Assembly: GCF_000196135.1 (NCBI RefSeq)
Contig: NC_005090.1
Coordinates: 816,001-880,000 of the forward strand
DNA from: Wolinella succinogenes DSM 1740
Lineage (GTDB): Bacteria; Campylobacterota; Campylobacteria; Campylobacterales; Helicobacteraceae
Length of the DNA: 64,000 nt
Direction: 5' to 3'
Position 1 is the first letter of the stretch. The number at the start of each line of letters is the position of its first letter. A model generated the notes under the pieces. That model saw only the letters and a list, made by a program, of their open reading frames with translations, did no database searches and was not told where the DNA came from. Position numbers and translations under genes: made by a program. Positions 1 through 9,141 of the stretch are shown here, piece after piece.

Positions 1-290
1 GATTCTCCTTTCATGAGACGATTATTTTGGCGGGAACCAAGACGCACATCCACTACCAAAATCATCTCGAAGCGGTCTTTTGTGTTCAAGGCAGGGGAGA
101 GGTGGAGCTTATCCCAAGCGGCGAACGATTCTTGATTGAAGAGGGGGTGATGTATGCGCTCGACAAACACGATGAGCACTATTTGAGTGCAAGCGAGGAG
201 ATGAGGCTGATCTGTGTCTTTAATCCTCCTCTTCAAGGGAATGAGGTGCACGATGAAAAGGGTGTCTATCCGCTTAAAAAAGGCCAATAA
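1..290 (+). CDS. ectC: Ectoine synthase EctC, 5'-truncated by window edge
   Basis: The frame is open from the first bases of the window (first full codon at 3) to TAA at 288-290, so only the C-terminal ~95 residues are present. The segment [20 protein letters not shown] can be reconstructed across the edge, followed by NHLEAVF and [10 protein letters not shown], which are signature stretches of EctC, a cupin-fold enzyme. The family cyclises N-gamma-acetyl-diaminobutyrate to the compatible solute ectoine in the cytoplasm. The His residues of HIHYQNH and DKHDEHY belong to the metal/substrate pocket. The C-terminus PLKKGQ is where the family normally ends, so the gene is intact on this side. ectA and ectB would be expected to the left, outside the window. 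Confidence 0.93.
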   Translation, partial: FSFHETIILAGTKTHIHYQNHLEAVFCVQGRGEVELIPSGERFLIEEGVMYALDKHDEHYLSASEEMRLICVFNPPLQGNEVHDEKGVYPLKKGQ

Positions 291-337
291 ATTTCATGGT
301 TTGTGGTAAGATTCCGCCAAAAAATCGGAGAGCCGCT

Positions 338-676
338 GTGTCCATCGTCAAAAAAAATATACCCATCGCCTCTTTGAGCGCGGTGGCGGAGATTCTTAAG
401 ACCAAGCCTCGAACCATGCGGATGTATGAGGAGAGGGGATTGCTTCCTGGCGGGCATGAAAAAGAGAAAAAGCTCTATTCGCTAGAGGAGATTGATCGAA
501 TCATGCTGGTGCATTATCTCGCCACTCACGAGCGAATCAACGCCAATGGAATTCGCTTTATTCTGAAACTTTTGGATTGGGGAATCACGCAGGAGGCCAA
601 AGAGGCACTTTTCAAAGAGGCACAAGAGCTCATCGAGAAGGAATCGATGGCAGAGATTAAAGAGGGAGATCTCTAG
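338..676 (+). CDS. Small MerR-family transcriptional regulator
   Basis: A 113-residue protein with an N-terminal MerR winged helix-turn-helix: the segment SAVAEILKTKPRTMRMYEER is the recognition helix region, followed by GLLPG and LYSLEEIDRI. A short helical tail follows instead of a ligand-binding domain, so it resembles HspR-like small MerR proteins. I chose GTG at 338 because GGAG lies 7 bases upstream; an in-frame ATG at 296 has no ribosome-binding site and would add 14 unconserved-looking residues. It starts 47 bp after ectC, so it may be cotranscribed with the ectoine genes, but its target cannot be read from the sequence. A terminator hairpin overlaps its stop codon. Confidence 0.85.
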   Translation: MSIVKKNIPIASLSAVAEILKTKPRTMRMYEERGLLPGGHEKEKKLYSLEEIDRIMLVHYLATHERINANGIRFILKLLDWGITQEAKEALFKEAQELIEKESMAEIKEGDL

Positions 677-688
677 CTCCCTCTTTTT
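659..688. terminator. Bidirectional terminator between MerR gene and chemoreceptor
   Basis: A 10-bp perfect stem (659-668 pairing with 677-686; AAAGAGGGAG / CTCCCTCTTT) with an 8-base loop, flanked by A and T runs. It lies between two converging genes and can serve both strands. Confidence 0.75.
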
Positions 689-691
689 GAT

Positions 692-2329
692 TTAAACCTT
701 AAAATGGCCTGCTAGATGCTCTAGGTCTGTGGAGATGCGTGAGAGCTCTTCGATGGCCTGAATATTTCTCTTCATCGCGCCGCTGCTCTCTTTGGAGAGA
801 TCGGCAATGAGGGCAACTTCTAGTGAGAGTGCGGAGGCGCTTTGAGTCTGAAGCTCGGAGGATTGAGCCACCTCTTTAGCCTTGGAGAAAGAATCGTCGG
901 CCTGTTTGGATATTTCATGGAGAATCTCCGCTGCCTCATTGGCCATACCAAAACTCCTTTCAATCTCTTTGACAATGTTTTCCATGCCAAGCACCGCCTC
1001 TTTCGTTTCACTCTGGATAAGACCAATCATGCGAGTGATCTCTTGTGTGGCGGTGTCGGTGCGCTCAGCTAGCTTTCGAATCTCATCCGCCACGACCGCA
1101 AACCCTCGACCCGATTCTCCTGCTCTAGCGGCCTCGATAGCGGCATTAAGCGCTAAGAGATTGGTTTGGTCTGTGATCTCTTTGATGAGACTAGCGCTCC
1201 CTCCGATGTTTTGAGCATGGGTGTCGAGAGTTTGAATTTGTGCCGCGGAGTTTTTGGCTCCTAAAGTGACTCGCTCCATATTGGAAGCGGTATCTTGAGC
1301 TGCGCTCGCACCGCGCTCGGAGAGCTCTACGCTCCTAGCGGAGTTTTCTTGGGTCTGCTTGGCAAGCTTGGCGACCTCTTGAATGGTGGATTGGAGTTTT
1401 TGGATGCCAAGAGCCAGTGAGGCGGAGGTCTCTTCTTGGCGTTTGGTTGACTCTTCGGAAGACTTAGAGGCTTCAGCAACATCTTTGATTTTGCGGGTCA
1501 TCTCCAAGGAGGCATAGATGATATGCCCCACCACCTCTTTGAGCTGTTCTTGCATCCTTAAAATTGCTTCTAGGGTGCTCTCTTTGGGGGCAGGAGGGCT
1601 TTGGAAGGTGAGGTCGCCTTTGGCGATTTCACCCACAATATGAGCCACCTCTCTAGGTTCTCCTCCAATGGAGCGAGTGAGGTATCTAGAGATAAAAAAG
1701 GCGATCAGAATCCCGATGACAAGAGCACTCAAAGAGAGCCAAATCATGAGCCAAGAGAATCCTCCTGCAATCTCTCTAGCGATAGGGGTGGCCTTTTGGT
1801 TTTTTGATTCTTCGTGGTCGATGAACTCATTGATCACCCCTAGCCACTCCACAAAGGCGGGGCGCGCCTCTTTCATGAGAAGGGTTTGGGCGTGCTCTTG
1901 ATTGCCTTGAAGCTTGAGGCGGATAATCTCTTGCACAAGGGGTAGCGTGCGCTTTTCAATTTCATTGATCTTTTGTAGAATCTCTCGCTCTTTGGATTCG
2001 ATCCCCTCGCCCTTAGCAAAGAGGGCCGCTAGGGGCTTGGCTGAGGTGGCATAAAAATCCTCTAAGCGTTTGATCTCATCAAGAATGGTTGGAATTTGGG
2101 TGCTTTCTTGGGTGAGAACAACATCTCTAAGGGCGATGGCCCGATCATGTACGCTTCCTCGAAAGTTGATCGCGTAGCGTTGTTTGAGAGAGTTGACATC
2201 GGTGATCTCGCGGAGAGTCTCATCGATGAAGTTGACTTTTTGGATACCGATAATCGTGACTAGCATCATGAGGGCGATGATCGCTCCAAAACCTAAGTAG
2301 AGTTTTTTGGTGATGGTGAGAGAGTTCAT
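692..2329 (-). CDS. Methyl-accepting chemotaxis protein (4HB-type sensor)
   Basis: A 545-residue transmembrane chemoreceptor. TM1 is at ~11-27, then a helical periplasmic domain of about 165 residues like the four-helix-bundle MCP sensor, TM2 at ~193-215, a HAMP linker, and the cytoplasmic signalling hairpin whose tip [19 protein letters not shown] lies at ~387-406. It would control CheA in polar receptor arrays. The C-terminus HLAGHFKV has no CheR/CheB-binding pentapeptide. The ATG at 2329 follows AAAGG by a normal spacing. Upstream on the minus strand, TTAAGTTT and TTTGATAA (2376-2383 and 2356-2363) are 12 bases apart, which could be a non-ideal sigma-28 promoter or a plain -10. The ligand is unknown. 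Confidence 0.95.
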   Translation of the reverse strand: MNSLTITKKLYLGFGAIIALMMLVTIIGIQKVNFIDETLREITDVNSLKQRYAINFRGSVHDRAIALRDVVLTQESTQIPTILDEIKRLEDFYATSAKPLAALFAKGEGIESKEREILQKINEIEKRTLPLVQEIIRLKLQGNQEHAQTLLMKEARPAFVEWLGVINEFIDHEESKNQKATPIAREIAGGFSWLMIWLSLSALVIGILIAFFISRYLTRSIGGEPREVAHIVGEIAKGDLTFQSPPAPKESTLEAILRMQEQLKEVVGHIIYASLEMTRKIKDVAEASKSSEESTKRQEETSASLALGIQKLQSTIQEVAKLAKQTQENSARSVELSERGASAAQDTASNMERVTLGAKNSAAQIQTLDTHAQNIGGSASLIKEITDQTNLLALNAAIEAARAGESGRGFAVVADEIRKLAERTDTATQEITRMIGLIQSETKEAVLGMENIVKEIERSFGMANEAAEILHEISKQADDSFSKAKEVAQSSELQTQSASALSLEVALIADLSKESSGAMKRNIQAIEELSRISTDLEHLAGHFKV

Positions 2330-2448
2330 ATAGAGCCTTTATTAAAAGATAAAAATTATCAAATAATAATCAATAAAACTTAAAAAAGAGCCTAAAGATT
2401 AATAGAGTAGAATCGATTCTCTAAAACCATCATTTTCAAGGCTCTTTT

Positions 2449-3321
2449 TTGTCTAACTCCTCTAAAGGCGCTCTCTATGTGGCGCTATGCATCACTCTTT
2501 GGTCGCTTATTCCGATCTTTGCCAAGCTAGGGCAGTCTAATCTTGACCACCATCAATACCTTTTTTTCTCCTCGCTCCTCTCTTTTTTAGCCCTGCTTGG
2601 AGTGGGATACTATCGTCGTGAGCTTGGGAATTTTTGGCGCTACTCGCTTCAAACACTCCTTTTCTTGGCATTTCTTGGGTTTTTGGACTTTTTCTATTAC
2701 TGGTTGCTCTACTTTGGCTATAAAGAGGCGCAGGGGTTAGAGGTGCTGGTCTTTCAATATTCATGGCCTATTTTTATTGTGATTCTTTCGCCTTGGTTTT
2801 TGGGCGAGAAGCTCTCCATGAAGCACGCTCTATCACTTCTTTTTGGCTTTTTGGGAGTGGCGGTGGTGCTTAGTCAAGGGAAGATGAGCGAGATTGAGTT
2901 TTCCAATTTTAAAGCGCTTTTTTTGGTGCTTTTAGGGGCGTTTTCGTTCGCGCTCTTTTCTGTGCTCAGCAAGAGAGTCTCAGCCAAGGCTCTCCATGCA
3001 GTGACGCTCTATTTTTTGAGTGCCACGCTCTACTCCTCTCTTGCACTCTCGCTCTTTTCAAGTTGGGAGATGCCCTCGTGGGGGGATTGGCCTTTTATTC
3101 TTGTGAATGGAATTTTTTTGAATGGAATCTCTTATCTTTTTTGGGTGGAGGCGCTGAGGCTTGGCGATGCCTCAAAGGTTGCCCCGTTTCTCTTTTTTAT
3201 CCCGCCCCTTTCGGCGTTTTGGCTGATTTTGTTCCTTGATGAGCCTTGGGTTTGGGCTTATGGTGTTGGACTTATGCTCGTGATTCTCTCAGGAATCATC
3301 AACGCCAGAAGAAAACGCTAG
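2449..3321 (+). CDS. DMT-superfamily permease (EamA type)
   Basis: A 290-residue integral membrane protein with about ten hydrophobic spans arranged as two EamA repeats of five (roughly residues 7-140 and 150-287). Segments such as FQYSWPIFIVILSPWFLGEK and PFLFFIPPLSAFWLILFLDE show the usual end of each repeat, a helix pair followed by a conserved acidic residue. The family exports or imports small metabolites across the inner membrane, and the substrate cannot be predicted here. The start is TTG at 2449 with AAGG 8 bases upstream. The gene is transcribed divergently from the chemoreceptor at 692-2329 and overlaps the end of the AAA ATPase gene by 4 bp at its 3' end. Confidence 0.9.
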   Translation: MSNSSKGALYVALCITLWSLIPIFAKLGQSNLDHHQYLFFSSLLSFLALLGVGYYRRELGNFWRYSLQTLLFLAFLGFLDFFYYWLLYFGYKEAQGLEVLVFQYSWPIFIVILSPWFLGEKLSMKHALSLLFGFLGVAVVLSQGKMSEIEFSNFKALFLVLLGAFSFALFSVLSKRVSAKALHAVTLYFLSATLYSSLALSLFSSWEMPSWGDWPFILVNGIFLNGISYLFWVEALRLGDASKVAPFLFFIPPLSAFWLILFLDEPWVWAYGVGLMLVILSGIINARRKR

Positions 3322-4277
3322 CGTAAAAATCCCATTTTTGAGCCTTTGGAGCCAAGATGGTGGCGGAGATAGTCCGCCAATTCATCGTAAATGCCATTTT
3401 CGTTAGCGTATTCGACCACATTTTTGGCGCTTTCAAACCATTCCATGGTGGTTGGCTTGGAATCGCTTATCTCTTTGAGCAGGTCATCTTGAAGAAGCAC
3501 ACGCCCCTCCTCGACCTCTAAAATCTCCTCAATAACCGCCTCTCCTGCCCGATCGACCACGCCCTTGAGGTCTGCGCCCGAGAAGTGGGGCGTGAGCTTG
3601 GCGAGCTCGGAGAGATGAAGGTTTTGGCTTGGAATGCCCTCTAGAAGCAGGCGAAAGATCTCTTCTCTAGCGTGCTCATCAGGGGGTGGGATAAAGAGCG
3701 TGCGATCAAATCGTCCGGGGCGGCGAAAGGCGCTATCCACATCCCATGGTGCATTGGTCGCGCCAATAATGAGGAGGTCGCTATTATCGCTCTCCACGCC
3801 ATCAAGCTCAGCCAAAAAAGCATTAATCGTGGAGGTCATGTTGGTGTGGCGGAGCAGATCTCGGCGGCGTCCAAGCGCATCGATCTCGTCCACAAAGAGA
3901 ATGGCGGGCTTAACATTGCGTGCGCTTTGGAAGAGGTGTTTGAGGTTTTTTTCACTATTCCCCACATACATATCAAGAATCTGATCGATTCCGACATTGA
4001 AAAAGGTCGCCCCACACTCGCCCGCAATGGCTCGCGCAAAGTAGCTTTTGCCACATCCAGGAGGACCATAGAGGAGGATTCCGCCGCCTGCTTGCTTCTT
4101 GAAGCGCTTGAAGAGTTCAGGATTCTTAAAGGGCTGAATGATTTTGAGGTTGGCCTCTCTTTTGAGCTTTTCTAATCCACCAATCTCAGCAAAAGTGATC
4201 TTGTATCGTTCACTCATCGGCTCGAAGTGGCTCAGAGTCGAATCTTCGGTGAGTCTATTTTTGAGAGGTTCGTCCAT
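3318..4277 (-). CDS. AAA+ ATPase, CDC48/FtsH-like single domain
   Basis: A soluble ATPase of 319 residues with one classical AAA module. Walker A GPPGCGKS is at ~70, Walker B ILFVDEIDALG at ~130, sensor GATNAPW and the arginine-finger/second-region motif RRPGRFDR at ~190, then a C-terminal lid and a helical tail. Such proteins remodel or unfold protein complexes as hexamers. I chose ATG at 4277 (AAGG nearby, 23-bp overlap with the upstream TPR gene); a TTG at 4325 with an AGGA site would add 16 residues and cannot be excluded. It is the last gene of an operon with a TPR membrane protein and a small membrane protein, which may be its adaptors. Substrate unknown. Confidence 0.88.
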   Translation of the reverse strand: MDEPLKNRLTEDSTLSHFEPMSERYKITFAEIGGLEKLKREANLKIIQPFKNPELFKRFKKQAGGGILLYGPPGCGKSYFARAIAGECGATFFNVGIDQILDMYVGNSEKNLKHLFQSARNVKPAILFVDEIDALGRRRDLLRHTNMTSTINAFLAELDGVESDNSDLLIIGATNAPWDVDSAFRRPGRFDRTLFIPPPDEHAREEIFRLLLEGIPSQNLHLSELAKLTPHFSGADLKGVVDRAGEAVIEEILEVEEGRVLLQDDLLKEISDSKPTTMEWFESAKNVVEYANENGIYDELADYLRHHLGSKGSKMGFLR

Positions 4278-5223
4278 GGAGTGCCTTTTGGATGAGGTTA
4301 GAAGTTTTTTCTTGAAGAATCCCAAGAAGAATTCCTATCGCCTTCCCGATGAAGTGATAGAGAATCGCCGCAAAAAAGATAGAGAATCCATCCGCAAGAC
4401 TCTTGGGGGGAGAGAGCAGAAGAAGCGCGAGGAGCAAAAAGGGGAGGTTGAGACGCCAATCTCGCCATAGATAAGCGCTCACACCCCAAAGCGCGAGAAC
4501 AGGAAAAGGCTTGGGAATCTCCCAGATGTGAAGCCAAGTCCCTAGGGCGTAGAGAAGATAAACTCCAGCCAAAAGAGGGGCGAGACGATAGTAGCGGTGG
4601 ATTTGACGATAGTGCCGATTGGCGAAAGAATCGAGGGGATTTTGAGCGAGGATACCTCGGAGTGTTTGCGCGTATCGGTCTAGTCGGCTCTCGCCCCAAA
4701 GGCCATAAAGCTTGAGAGCTTGTTCATGGTGAGGATGGCGAGCGAGAATGGATTGAAGAATCTCGCACGCAATGAGGGTGTTGTCTAGGGCATGCGTGAT
4801 GAAGGCTAGAGTGCAGAGAATATCAGGATCATCGCTCTCTAGGCTGAGGGCGGAATCAATGGCGCGTTTGGCTTGGACATATTGATTGAGGTCACAAAAA
4901 ATCTTGGCACGCTGATGGTGGAGCGCGCCAGAGCTAGGAGAGAGCGCAAGCGCTTCATCTAGGGCAGAGAGCGCCTCTTTGGGTCGCTGGAGTCGGCGCA
5001 AGGATTCAGAGAGAAGATAGAGGAGATAGGGGTCATTGGGGTGGAGTGAGAGGGATTGCTTGGCAGCCTCTAGCGCCTCCTTGCTCTTCTCTTGGTTGAG
5101 CAGGGCGATAATCATCTCGGCGTAAATAGCGCTCGATTCCTCTTTTTGGAGGAGTTCGTTGGATAGTTTGAGGGCTTCAGAGTATCGACCTAGAGAGTTG
5201 AGTGCGCGGAGGCGTTCGATCAT
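4255..5223 (-). CDS. TPR-repeat protein with C-terminal membrane domain
   Basis: A 322-residue protein. Residues ~1-190 are consecutive TPR-like helix pairs (for example AEMIIALLNQEKSKEALEAA and LLYLLSESLRRLQRPKEALS). Residues ~215-300 contain several hydrophobic spans, including LAPLLAGVYLLYALGTWLHI and LPFLLLALLLLS. It looks like a membrane-anchored cytoplasmic scaffold. The start codon overlaps the stop of the upstream small membrane protein (ATGA), and its 3' end overlaps the AAA ATPase, so the three genes are one translationally coupled unit. I do not recognise a named family. Confidence 0.8.
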   Translation of the reverse strand: MIERLRALNSLGRYSEALKLSNELLQKEESSAIYAEMIIALLNQEKSKEALEAAKQSLSLHPNDPYLLYLLSESLRRLQRPKEALSALDEALALSPSSGALHHQRAKIFCDLNQYVQAKRAIDSALSLESDDPDILCTLAFITHALDNTLIACEILQSILARHPHHEQALKLYGLWGESRLDRYAQTLRGILAQNPLDSFANRHYRQIHRYYRLAPLLAGVYLLYALGTWLHIWEIPKPFPVLALWGVSAYLWRDWRLNLPFLLLALLLLSPPKSLADGFSIFFAAILYHFIGKAIGILLGILQEKTSNLIQKALHGRTSQK

Positions 5224-5579
5224 TTAGGAATCCTCGTGTAGGCGATGCAATCCTTGCAAGGGTAGGCAATAGCGCCTAGGATGAGGAGAAAAAAGAGGGG
5301 AGAGAGCAGGGGGTGGTGCGAAGTGACCCCCAGTCCCAAAAAAGCCAAAAAGACGATCGTCCAATATTTGCGATTGGGGGTGTGGCGGCGCATCTCCCAA
5401 AAGAAGCTCCACCCAATGAGAAAAAAGGTGCTCGCTAGAAGAATCGCGATGGAGAAAGCCTTGGGTGGGGTGTAGCCAAGCTCATTGGGCCACAACCCTA
5501 AGAGAGAACCGTATAAAAGCCCCATCCAGCCATAGGCGAAGGTGAGCTGGAGAATTTTTTGAAAATAGAGGAAGCGCAC
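5220..5579 (-). CDS. Small polytopic membrane protein, unknown function
   Basis: A 119-residue hydrophobic protein with about four membrane spans and a short C-terminal tail containing CKDC (PCKDCIAYTRIPK), which could bind metal or form a disulfide. The start is GTG at 5579 with AAAGGAG placed ideally upstream. It is the first gene of the membrane protein/TPR/AAA operon and begins a few bases after the end of the neighbouring chemoreceptor on the same strand. No function is assigned. Confidence 0.72.
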   Translation of the reverse strand: MRFLYFQKILQLTFAYGWMGLLYGSLLGLWPNELGYTPPKAFSIAILLASTFFLIGWSFFWEMRRHTPNRKYWTIVFLAFLGLGVTSHHPLLSPLFFLLILGAIAYPCKDCIAYTRIPK

Positions 5580-5593
5580 GAAGCTCCTTTGAG

Positions 5594-7663
5594 CTAGAAT
5601 CGTTTTTTCTTCACCTCTTGGGTGATCATTTCGGCCAGCTGGCTCACCTCCATCGCTATCCCATCCGTCTTATCCGCTACTCCTGCATTTTGTTGGGTTA
5701 CAGTGTCAAGTTGGGCAATAGCCTCATTGATCTGAGTGATTCCTTGAGCTTGCTCTTTAATACTATCACTCATCTCATTGACAGATTGAACTAGAACATT
5801 GGTATTGGCCTCTATCTCTCCTAAAGACTTCTGAGTCCTCTCCGCTAGTTTTCTCACTTCATCGGCAACGACTGCAAATCCTCTTCCATGCTCTCCTGCT
5901 CTTGCGGCTTCAATGGCAGCATTTAAAGCCAGTAGGTTGGTTTGATCGGCAATGTCTCTAATGATCATGATGACATTACGAATCTCTTCAGTCTGTTTAG
6001 AGACCTCTTCAGCTCTATGGCTGATTCCTCCCATAGAGCTACTCATCTCTTCAATAGCGGCGGCACTCTCTTCTAGGCTAGCGGCTTGTTCGTTGGTGCC
6101 TTGGCTTAGGGTTTGCATCGATTCTTTGAGGAGGGCGGAGCTCTTTTGGAGAGAATCTGCATGGGTTTGGCTGGTGGTCAGCATTCGCTTGATCTCTTCT
6201 CCTAGGAGTTGGACGACCTGTTCCACTTTGCCCTCAGGTTGATGAAGGGAAGGGGTGAAGTCCATCTTGGCGTAGGAGCTTAGCACCTCTTGGAGTTGGT
6301 TGAGGTCTTTGGCGATTCCTTGTTTGAGGGTGGCAAGCATCTCGTTGAGGAGTTCGCAGAGTTGTTTGAGTTCGGGGTTAGCAGGGGTGGAGTGGATCTG
6401 TTCTTTGAGTGAGCCTCCCTTGATCTTCTCGACCACTTGGAGGGCTTCGTGCACGGTAGCCGAATCTTTTTCTATCGAAGATTCGATTCGTGCGACATTT
6501 TCATTGATCATTTGAGCCATGGTGCCAATCTCATCATCGCGGCGAATCGCCAAAGGCTCGAATCGATCCCCCTCTTTGTTGAGGTAGGCAAAAAATTGCG
6601 CTAGAGCTGTTTTGATATCATTAAGACGCCTTGTGAGGGATTTAGCAAACCAAAGCATGACGCCACAGATAAGAATCAAGAAGAGTGCTCCCATAAGCAG
6701 ACTGAAGTTTCTAAGATGGCGAGCTTGGGCATAGACCTCCTCTTCTGGCACGACAATCGCCACTCCCCATGTGTGATCAAAGCCATCGACCTTGATGGGG
6801 CTGAGCGCGGCTTTGGAGGTTTTTCCAAAGGAACGGAGAGAGATAAAGGCCTCTTGGTGGTTTTTGATTTTTTCGAGCATCTCAGCGATCGCTGGGTCTT
6901 GGTCTATCTCTTTGAAGTTTTTCCCTCGTGCCTCTAGATTGGGGTGGGCGATGAGGATGCCCTCTTGAGAGATCAAGATTCCATAACCCGTGTCAAAAAT
7001 CTTTAGTTTGTCGATATTCTCTTGATATTTTTCTAGCGATATATCCACGCCCACCACGGCAATGACATCGTTTTTGTAAAAAACGGGGACACTTAGGGTG
7101 GTCATCGTCACCTCTTTCCCTGCGATGGGATAGACATAGGGTTCAGTCAGGATGGAGCGCTGGAGCTTTTTGGGAAGAGCATAGTAGGCTTCGGTTTCAT
7201 AGTTATCGCTTGCAGGCTCCAATCTAGCCCCCTTTGGATCGTTGACCGCATAAGCCATGAAACGCCCCTTGCTAGAGTGCGTGAGATCACCCGCAAGAGA
7301 GGGATCATCAGGGTAGAAAGCATTCTTTTCGGTGTGAATCCATGCGCCAACATAATTGGGGTGTTTTTCTACAAGATTGAGGAGAATCTCTGTCAAAGCA
7401 CCTTTGGGAAGCGTGGATGAGCTTTTTTTGACTCCTTCAAGGATCTGAGCTAGCATCTCAGCGCTCTCTAGGGCCTCGCTAAGAAATCCACCAATCTCGG
7501 CAGAGTTTTTCTGCGCCACGCTCTGAAGGTATAGATCACTGCTGGTTTTGGCGCTTTCAAAAGATTTAGCGGTGGTGAGTGCCACAAGGGTGGCGAGCGA
7601 GAAAAAGACCGCAAGAAAACTGACCAAAACAAGTCGTGTGCCAATACTCATCGATTTAAACAT
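5594..7663 (-). CDS. Methyl-accepting chemotaxis protein with dCache sensor
   Basis: A 689-residue chemoreceptor. TM1 is at ~8-30 and the large periplasmic domain (~31-315) has features of a double-Cache fold: a [16 protein letters not shown] stretch in the first half and [16 protein letters not shown] before the second lobe. TM2 is at ~318-340, followed by HAMP and a signalling hairpin with [19 protein letters not shown] at ~570-590. dCache receptors usually bind amino acids or small carboxylates directly. I start at ATG 7663 because AGGGGG precedes it; an in-frame codon 18 bases further up lacks such a site. The C-terminus KKKRF has no methyltransferase-binding pentapeptide. Confidence 0.94.
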   Translation of the reverse strand: MFKSMSIGTRLVLVSFLAVFFSLATLVALTTAKSFESAKTSSDLYLQSVAQKNSAEIGGFLSEALESAEMLAQILEGVKKSSSTLPKGALTEILLNLVEKHPNYVGAWIHTEKNAFYPDDPSLAGDLTHSSKGRFMAYAVNDPKGARLEPASDNYETEAYYALPKKLQRSILTEPYVYPIAGKEVTMTTLSVPVFYKNDVIAVVGVDISLEKYQENIDKLKIFDTGYGILISQEGILIAHPNLEARGKNFKEIDQDPAIAEMLEKIKNHQEAFISLRSFGKTSKAALSPIKVDGFDHTWGVAIVVPEEEVYAQARHLRNFSLLMGALFLILICGVMLWFAKSLTRRLNDIKTALAQFFAYLNKEGDRFEPLAIRRDDEIGTMAQMINENVARIESSIEKDSATVHEALQVVEKIKGGSLKEQIHSTPANPELKQLCELLNEMLATLKQGIAKDLNQLQEVLSSYAKMDFTPSLHQPEGKVEQVVQLLGEEIKRMLTTSQTHADSLQKSSALLKESMQTLSQGTNEQAASLEESAAAIEEMSSSMGGISHRAEEVSKQTEEIRNVIMIIRDIADQTNLLALNAAIEAARAGEHGRGFAVVADEVRKLAERTQKSLGEIEANTNVLVQSVNEMSDSIKEQAQGITQINEAIAQLDTVTQQNAGVADKTDGIAMEVSQLAEMITQEVKKKRF

Positions 7664-7837
7664 CAAATCCCCCTCTTTCAAGAAACTATTATTCTCGAAT
7701 GATAATGCAAAAAAGTAAAAATTTGGTAATGTTGGCTAGGGCTAGAGGACTAAATAAAACAAGGATGGAGGGGGTTGCTTCGGATTCTTAGAGCGAGTCT
7801 TTTTAAAAAGAGAAATTGGGTAGAGGTTTGTGAAAGC

Positions 7838-7925
7838 TGGCGGAGAGAGAGGGATTCGAACCCTCGAAGGCTTGCACCTTACACGCGTTCCAGGCGTGCT
7901 CCTTCAACCACTCGGACATCTCCCC
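7838..7925 (-). tRNA. tRNA-Ser (anticodon GGA)
   Basis: The minus strand folds as a class II tRNA: a 7-bp acceptor with one G-U pair, an anticodon stem CACGC/GCGTG around loop CTGGAAC (anticodon GGA), a long variable arm, a T arm with GGTTCGAATCC, and an encoded CCA end at 7838-7840. It reads UCC/UCU serine codons. Confidence 0.95.
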
Positions 7926-7952
7926 AAAAAGTGGAGTGTGATTGTATCGGCT

Positions 7953-8333
7953 CTAGGCTAAAAAGTGGCTAAAAATCACGCCATCGATTCCCAGTTTGGC
8001 GACCTCTTCGATTTGGGATTCCTTCTCGATGGTCACGAGAATCTTGGTGTCAAGAAGATAGTGATCAGCGATCTGCTGAAAGCTCTGCAAAAAATCCTCC
8101 AAAATCACATAGCTAGCCCCTAGATTGGCATAGAGGAGAAGCTCGCTGATTCGCCCAATTTTGACCGCATAGGCGACCTTTTCTTGGTGGCAATGGCAGC
8201 CAAGGGCGCGATTGGCATCCATGGATGCGTCAAAATAGACCACCTCGCTCGCAGGGATCGCTGCGATTTGGTCGATTCCTTGGATAGGGCGAAAGCGGGG
8301 CGCAGGAATGGCTGGGTGTCCAAAGATGAGCAT
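7953..8333 (-). CDS. Conserved hypothetical protein, possible TIM-barrel fragment
   Basis: A 126-residue soluble protein. Alternating strands and helices (EVVYFDAS, ELLLYANLGASYVILED, DTKILVTIEKES, LGIDGVIFSHF) look like part of a beta/alpha barrel, and a Cys/His cluster CHCHQE sits at ~46-51. I do not recognise a named family. ATG at 8333 is preceded by GGGGGTGA and lies at the end of the neighbouring small gene; an earlier in-frame codon at 8351 is less likely. It is the last gene of the tatB-tatC-queA-rsmG run, so it is probably cotranscribed with it. Confidence 0.7.
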   Translation of the reverse strand: MLIFGHPAIPAPRFRPIQGIDQIAAIPASEVVYFDASMDANRALGCHCHQEKVAYAVKIGRISELLLYANLGASYVILEDFLQSFQQIADHYLLDTKILVTIEKESQIEEVAKLGIDGVIFSHFLA

Positions 8334-8557
8334 CACTTCACCCCCGCGCACTCTTTGGAGCAGTAGAAGCGTCCATCCACGATGATCGCCTCCTTATCGC
8401 TCACATAAACTCCACATTTTTCGCACTCTAGCATCACATCGCTACTCTTTTTCACCTCGCCCTTCTCTCTTTTTTTGAGGGTTTGGGTGAGGGTGCCTTT
8501 ACGAATGAAAAAGTAGTAAATAAAAAGGATGAGCAGGATAATGACGATCCATTGCAT
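8333..8557 (-). CDS. Small membrane protein with zinc-ribbon-like CxxC pairs
   Basis: A 74-residue protein with one N-terminal membrane span (residues ~3-18, VIILLILFIYYFFI), a basic linker and a C-terminal mini-domain holding CEKC (~49-52) and YCSKEC (~65-70). The Cys spacing suggests a treble-clef or zinc-ribbon knuckle. This architecture matches the PP0621-like family of unknown function found across Proteobacteria. It lies between rsmG and the conserved hypothetical gene, with 2 bp to rsmG. Confidence 0.75.
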   Translation of the reverse strand: MQWIVIILLILFIYYFFIRKGTLTQTLKKREKGEVKKSSDVMLECEKCGVYVSDKEAIIVDGRFYCSKECAGVK

Positions 8558-8559
8558 GG

Positions 8560-9141
8560 CTAGACTCCTTGTTTAAATAGATAACGGCGCTGTTTGAAAG
8601 GGGTGATGGTGTAGCCCTCCTCCTCTTGTATCTCGCCCAAAACGCGCTCTCCTTTGTAGAAGAGGATGGAAGTGTGAGGGGCGATGAGAGGGCGCGCGAG
8701 GGAGAGCAGGGTTTGAGTCGAAGTGACCGCGCGCGAGGTGATGAGGTCGGGAGCCTCTAGTGTGAGAGCTTCGATTCGTTTGGCATGAATGGAGACATTG
8801 CTAAGTCCTAGCTCCATGACACAGTAGTGCAAGAAAGCGACCCGCTTTTTGAGGGGTTCGATGAGGTCAAAATGGCTCTTTGGCAATGCAATCGCTAGAA
8901 TCAATCCAGGAAATCCCGCCCCCGTGCCAATATCGGCGCAGGAATCAAAGGGGGGCAAAAAGCGGAGAGGGTAGAGAGAATCGATGAGATGCTCTTCCAC
9001 CTCTTGAGAGTTTTTGGCACCCGTGAGATTGTGGGCTCTATTCCACTCCAAAAGAAGCGCCGTGTAGCGCTCTAGGCGCTCTAGCATCTGATCATCAAAG
9101 GGGATGTGATAGGTTTTAAGTTGGTGTTTGAGCGAGCTCAT
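8560..9141 (-). CDS. rsmG: 16S rRNA (guanine527-N7)-methyltransferase RsmG
   Basis: A 193-residue SAM-dependent methyltransferase. The early motif WNRAHNLTGAKN (~25-36) and the glycine-rich SAM loop DIGTGAGFPGLILAI (~68-82) are diagnostic of RsmG/GidB, which methylates N7 of G527 in 16S rRNA; loss gives low-level streptomycin resistance in other species. The ATG at 9141 overlaps the queA stop in ATGA, indicating translational coupling. An in-frame codon at 9216 lies inside queA and would add an unrelated N-terminus, so I reject it. Confidence 0.95.
   Translation of the reverse strand: MSSLKHQLKTYHIPFDDQMLERLERYTALLLEWNRAHNLTGAKNSQEVEEHLIDSLYPLRFLPPFDSCADIGTGAGFPGLILAIALPKSHFDLIEPLKKRVAFLHYCVMELGLSNVSIHAKRIEALTLEAPDLITSRAVTSTQTLLSLARPLIAPHTSILFYKGERVLGEIQEEEGYTITPFKQRRYLFKQGV

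Noticed and set aside
2330-2448. Confident sigma-28 promoter for the first chemoreceptor
   Set aside because: The half-sites are 12 bases apart and the -10 TTTGATAA lacks the GCC start; it may equally be an ordinary -10, so I list it only as a possibility in the gene entry.
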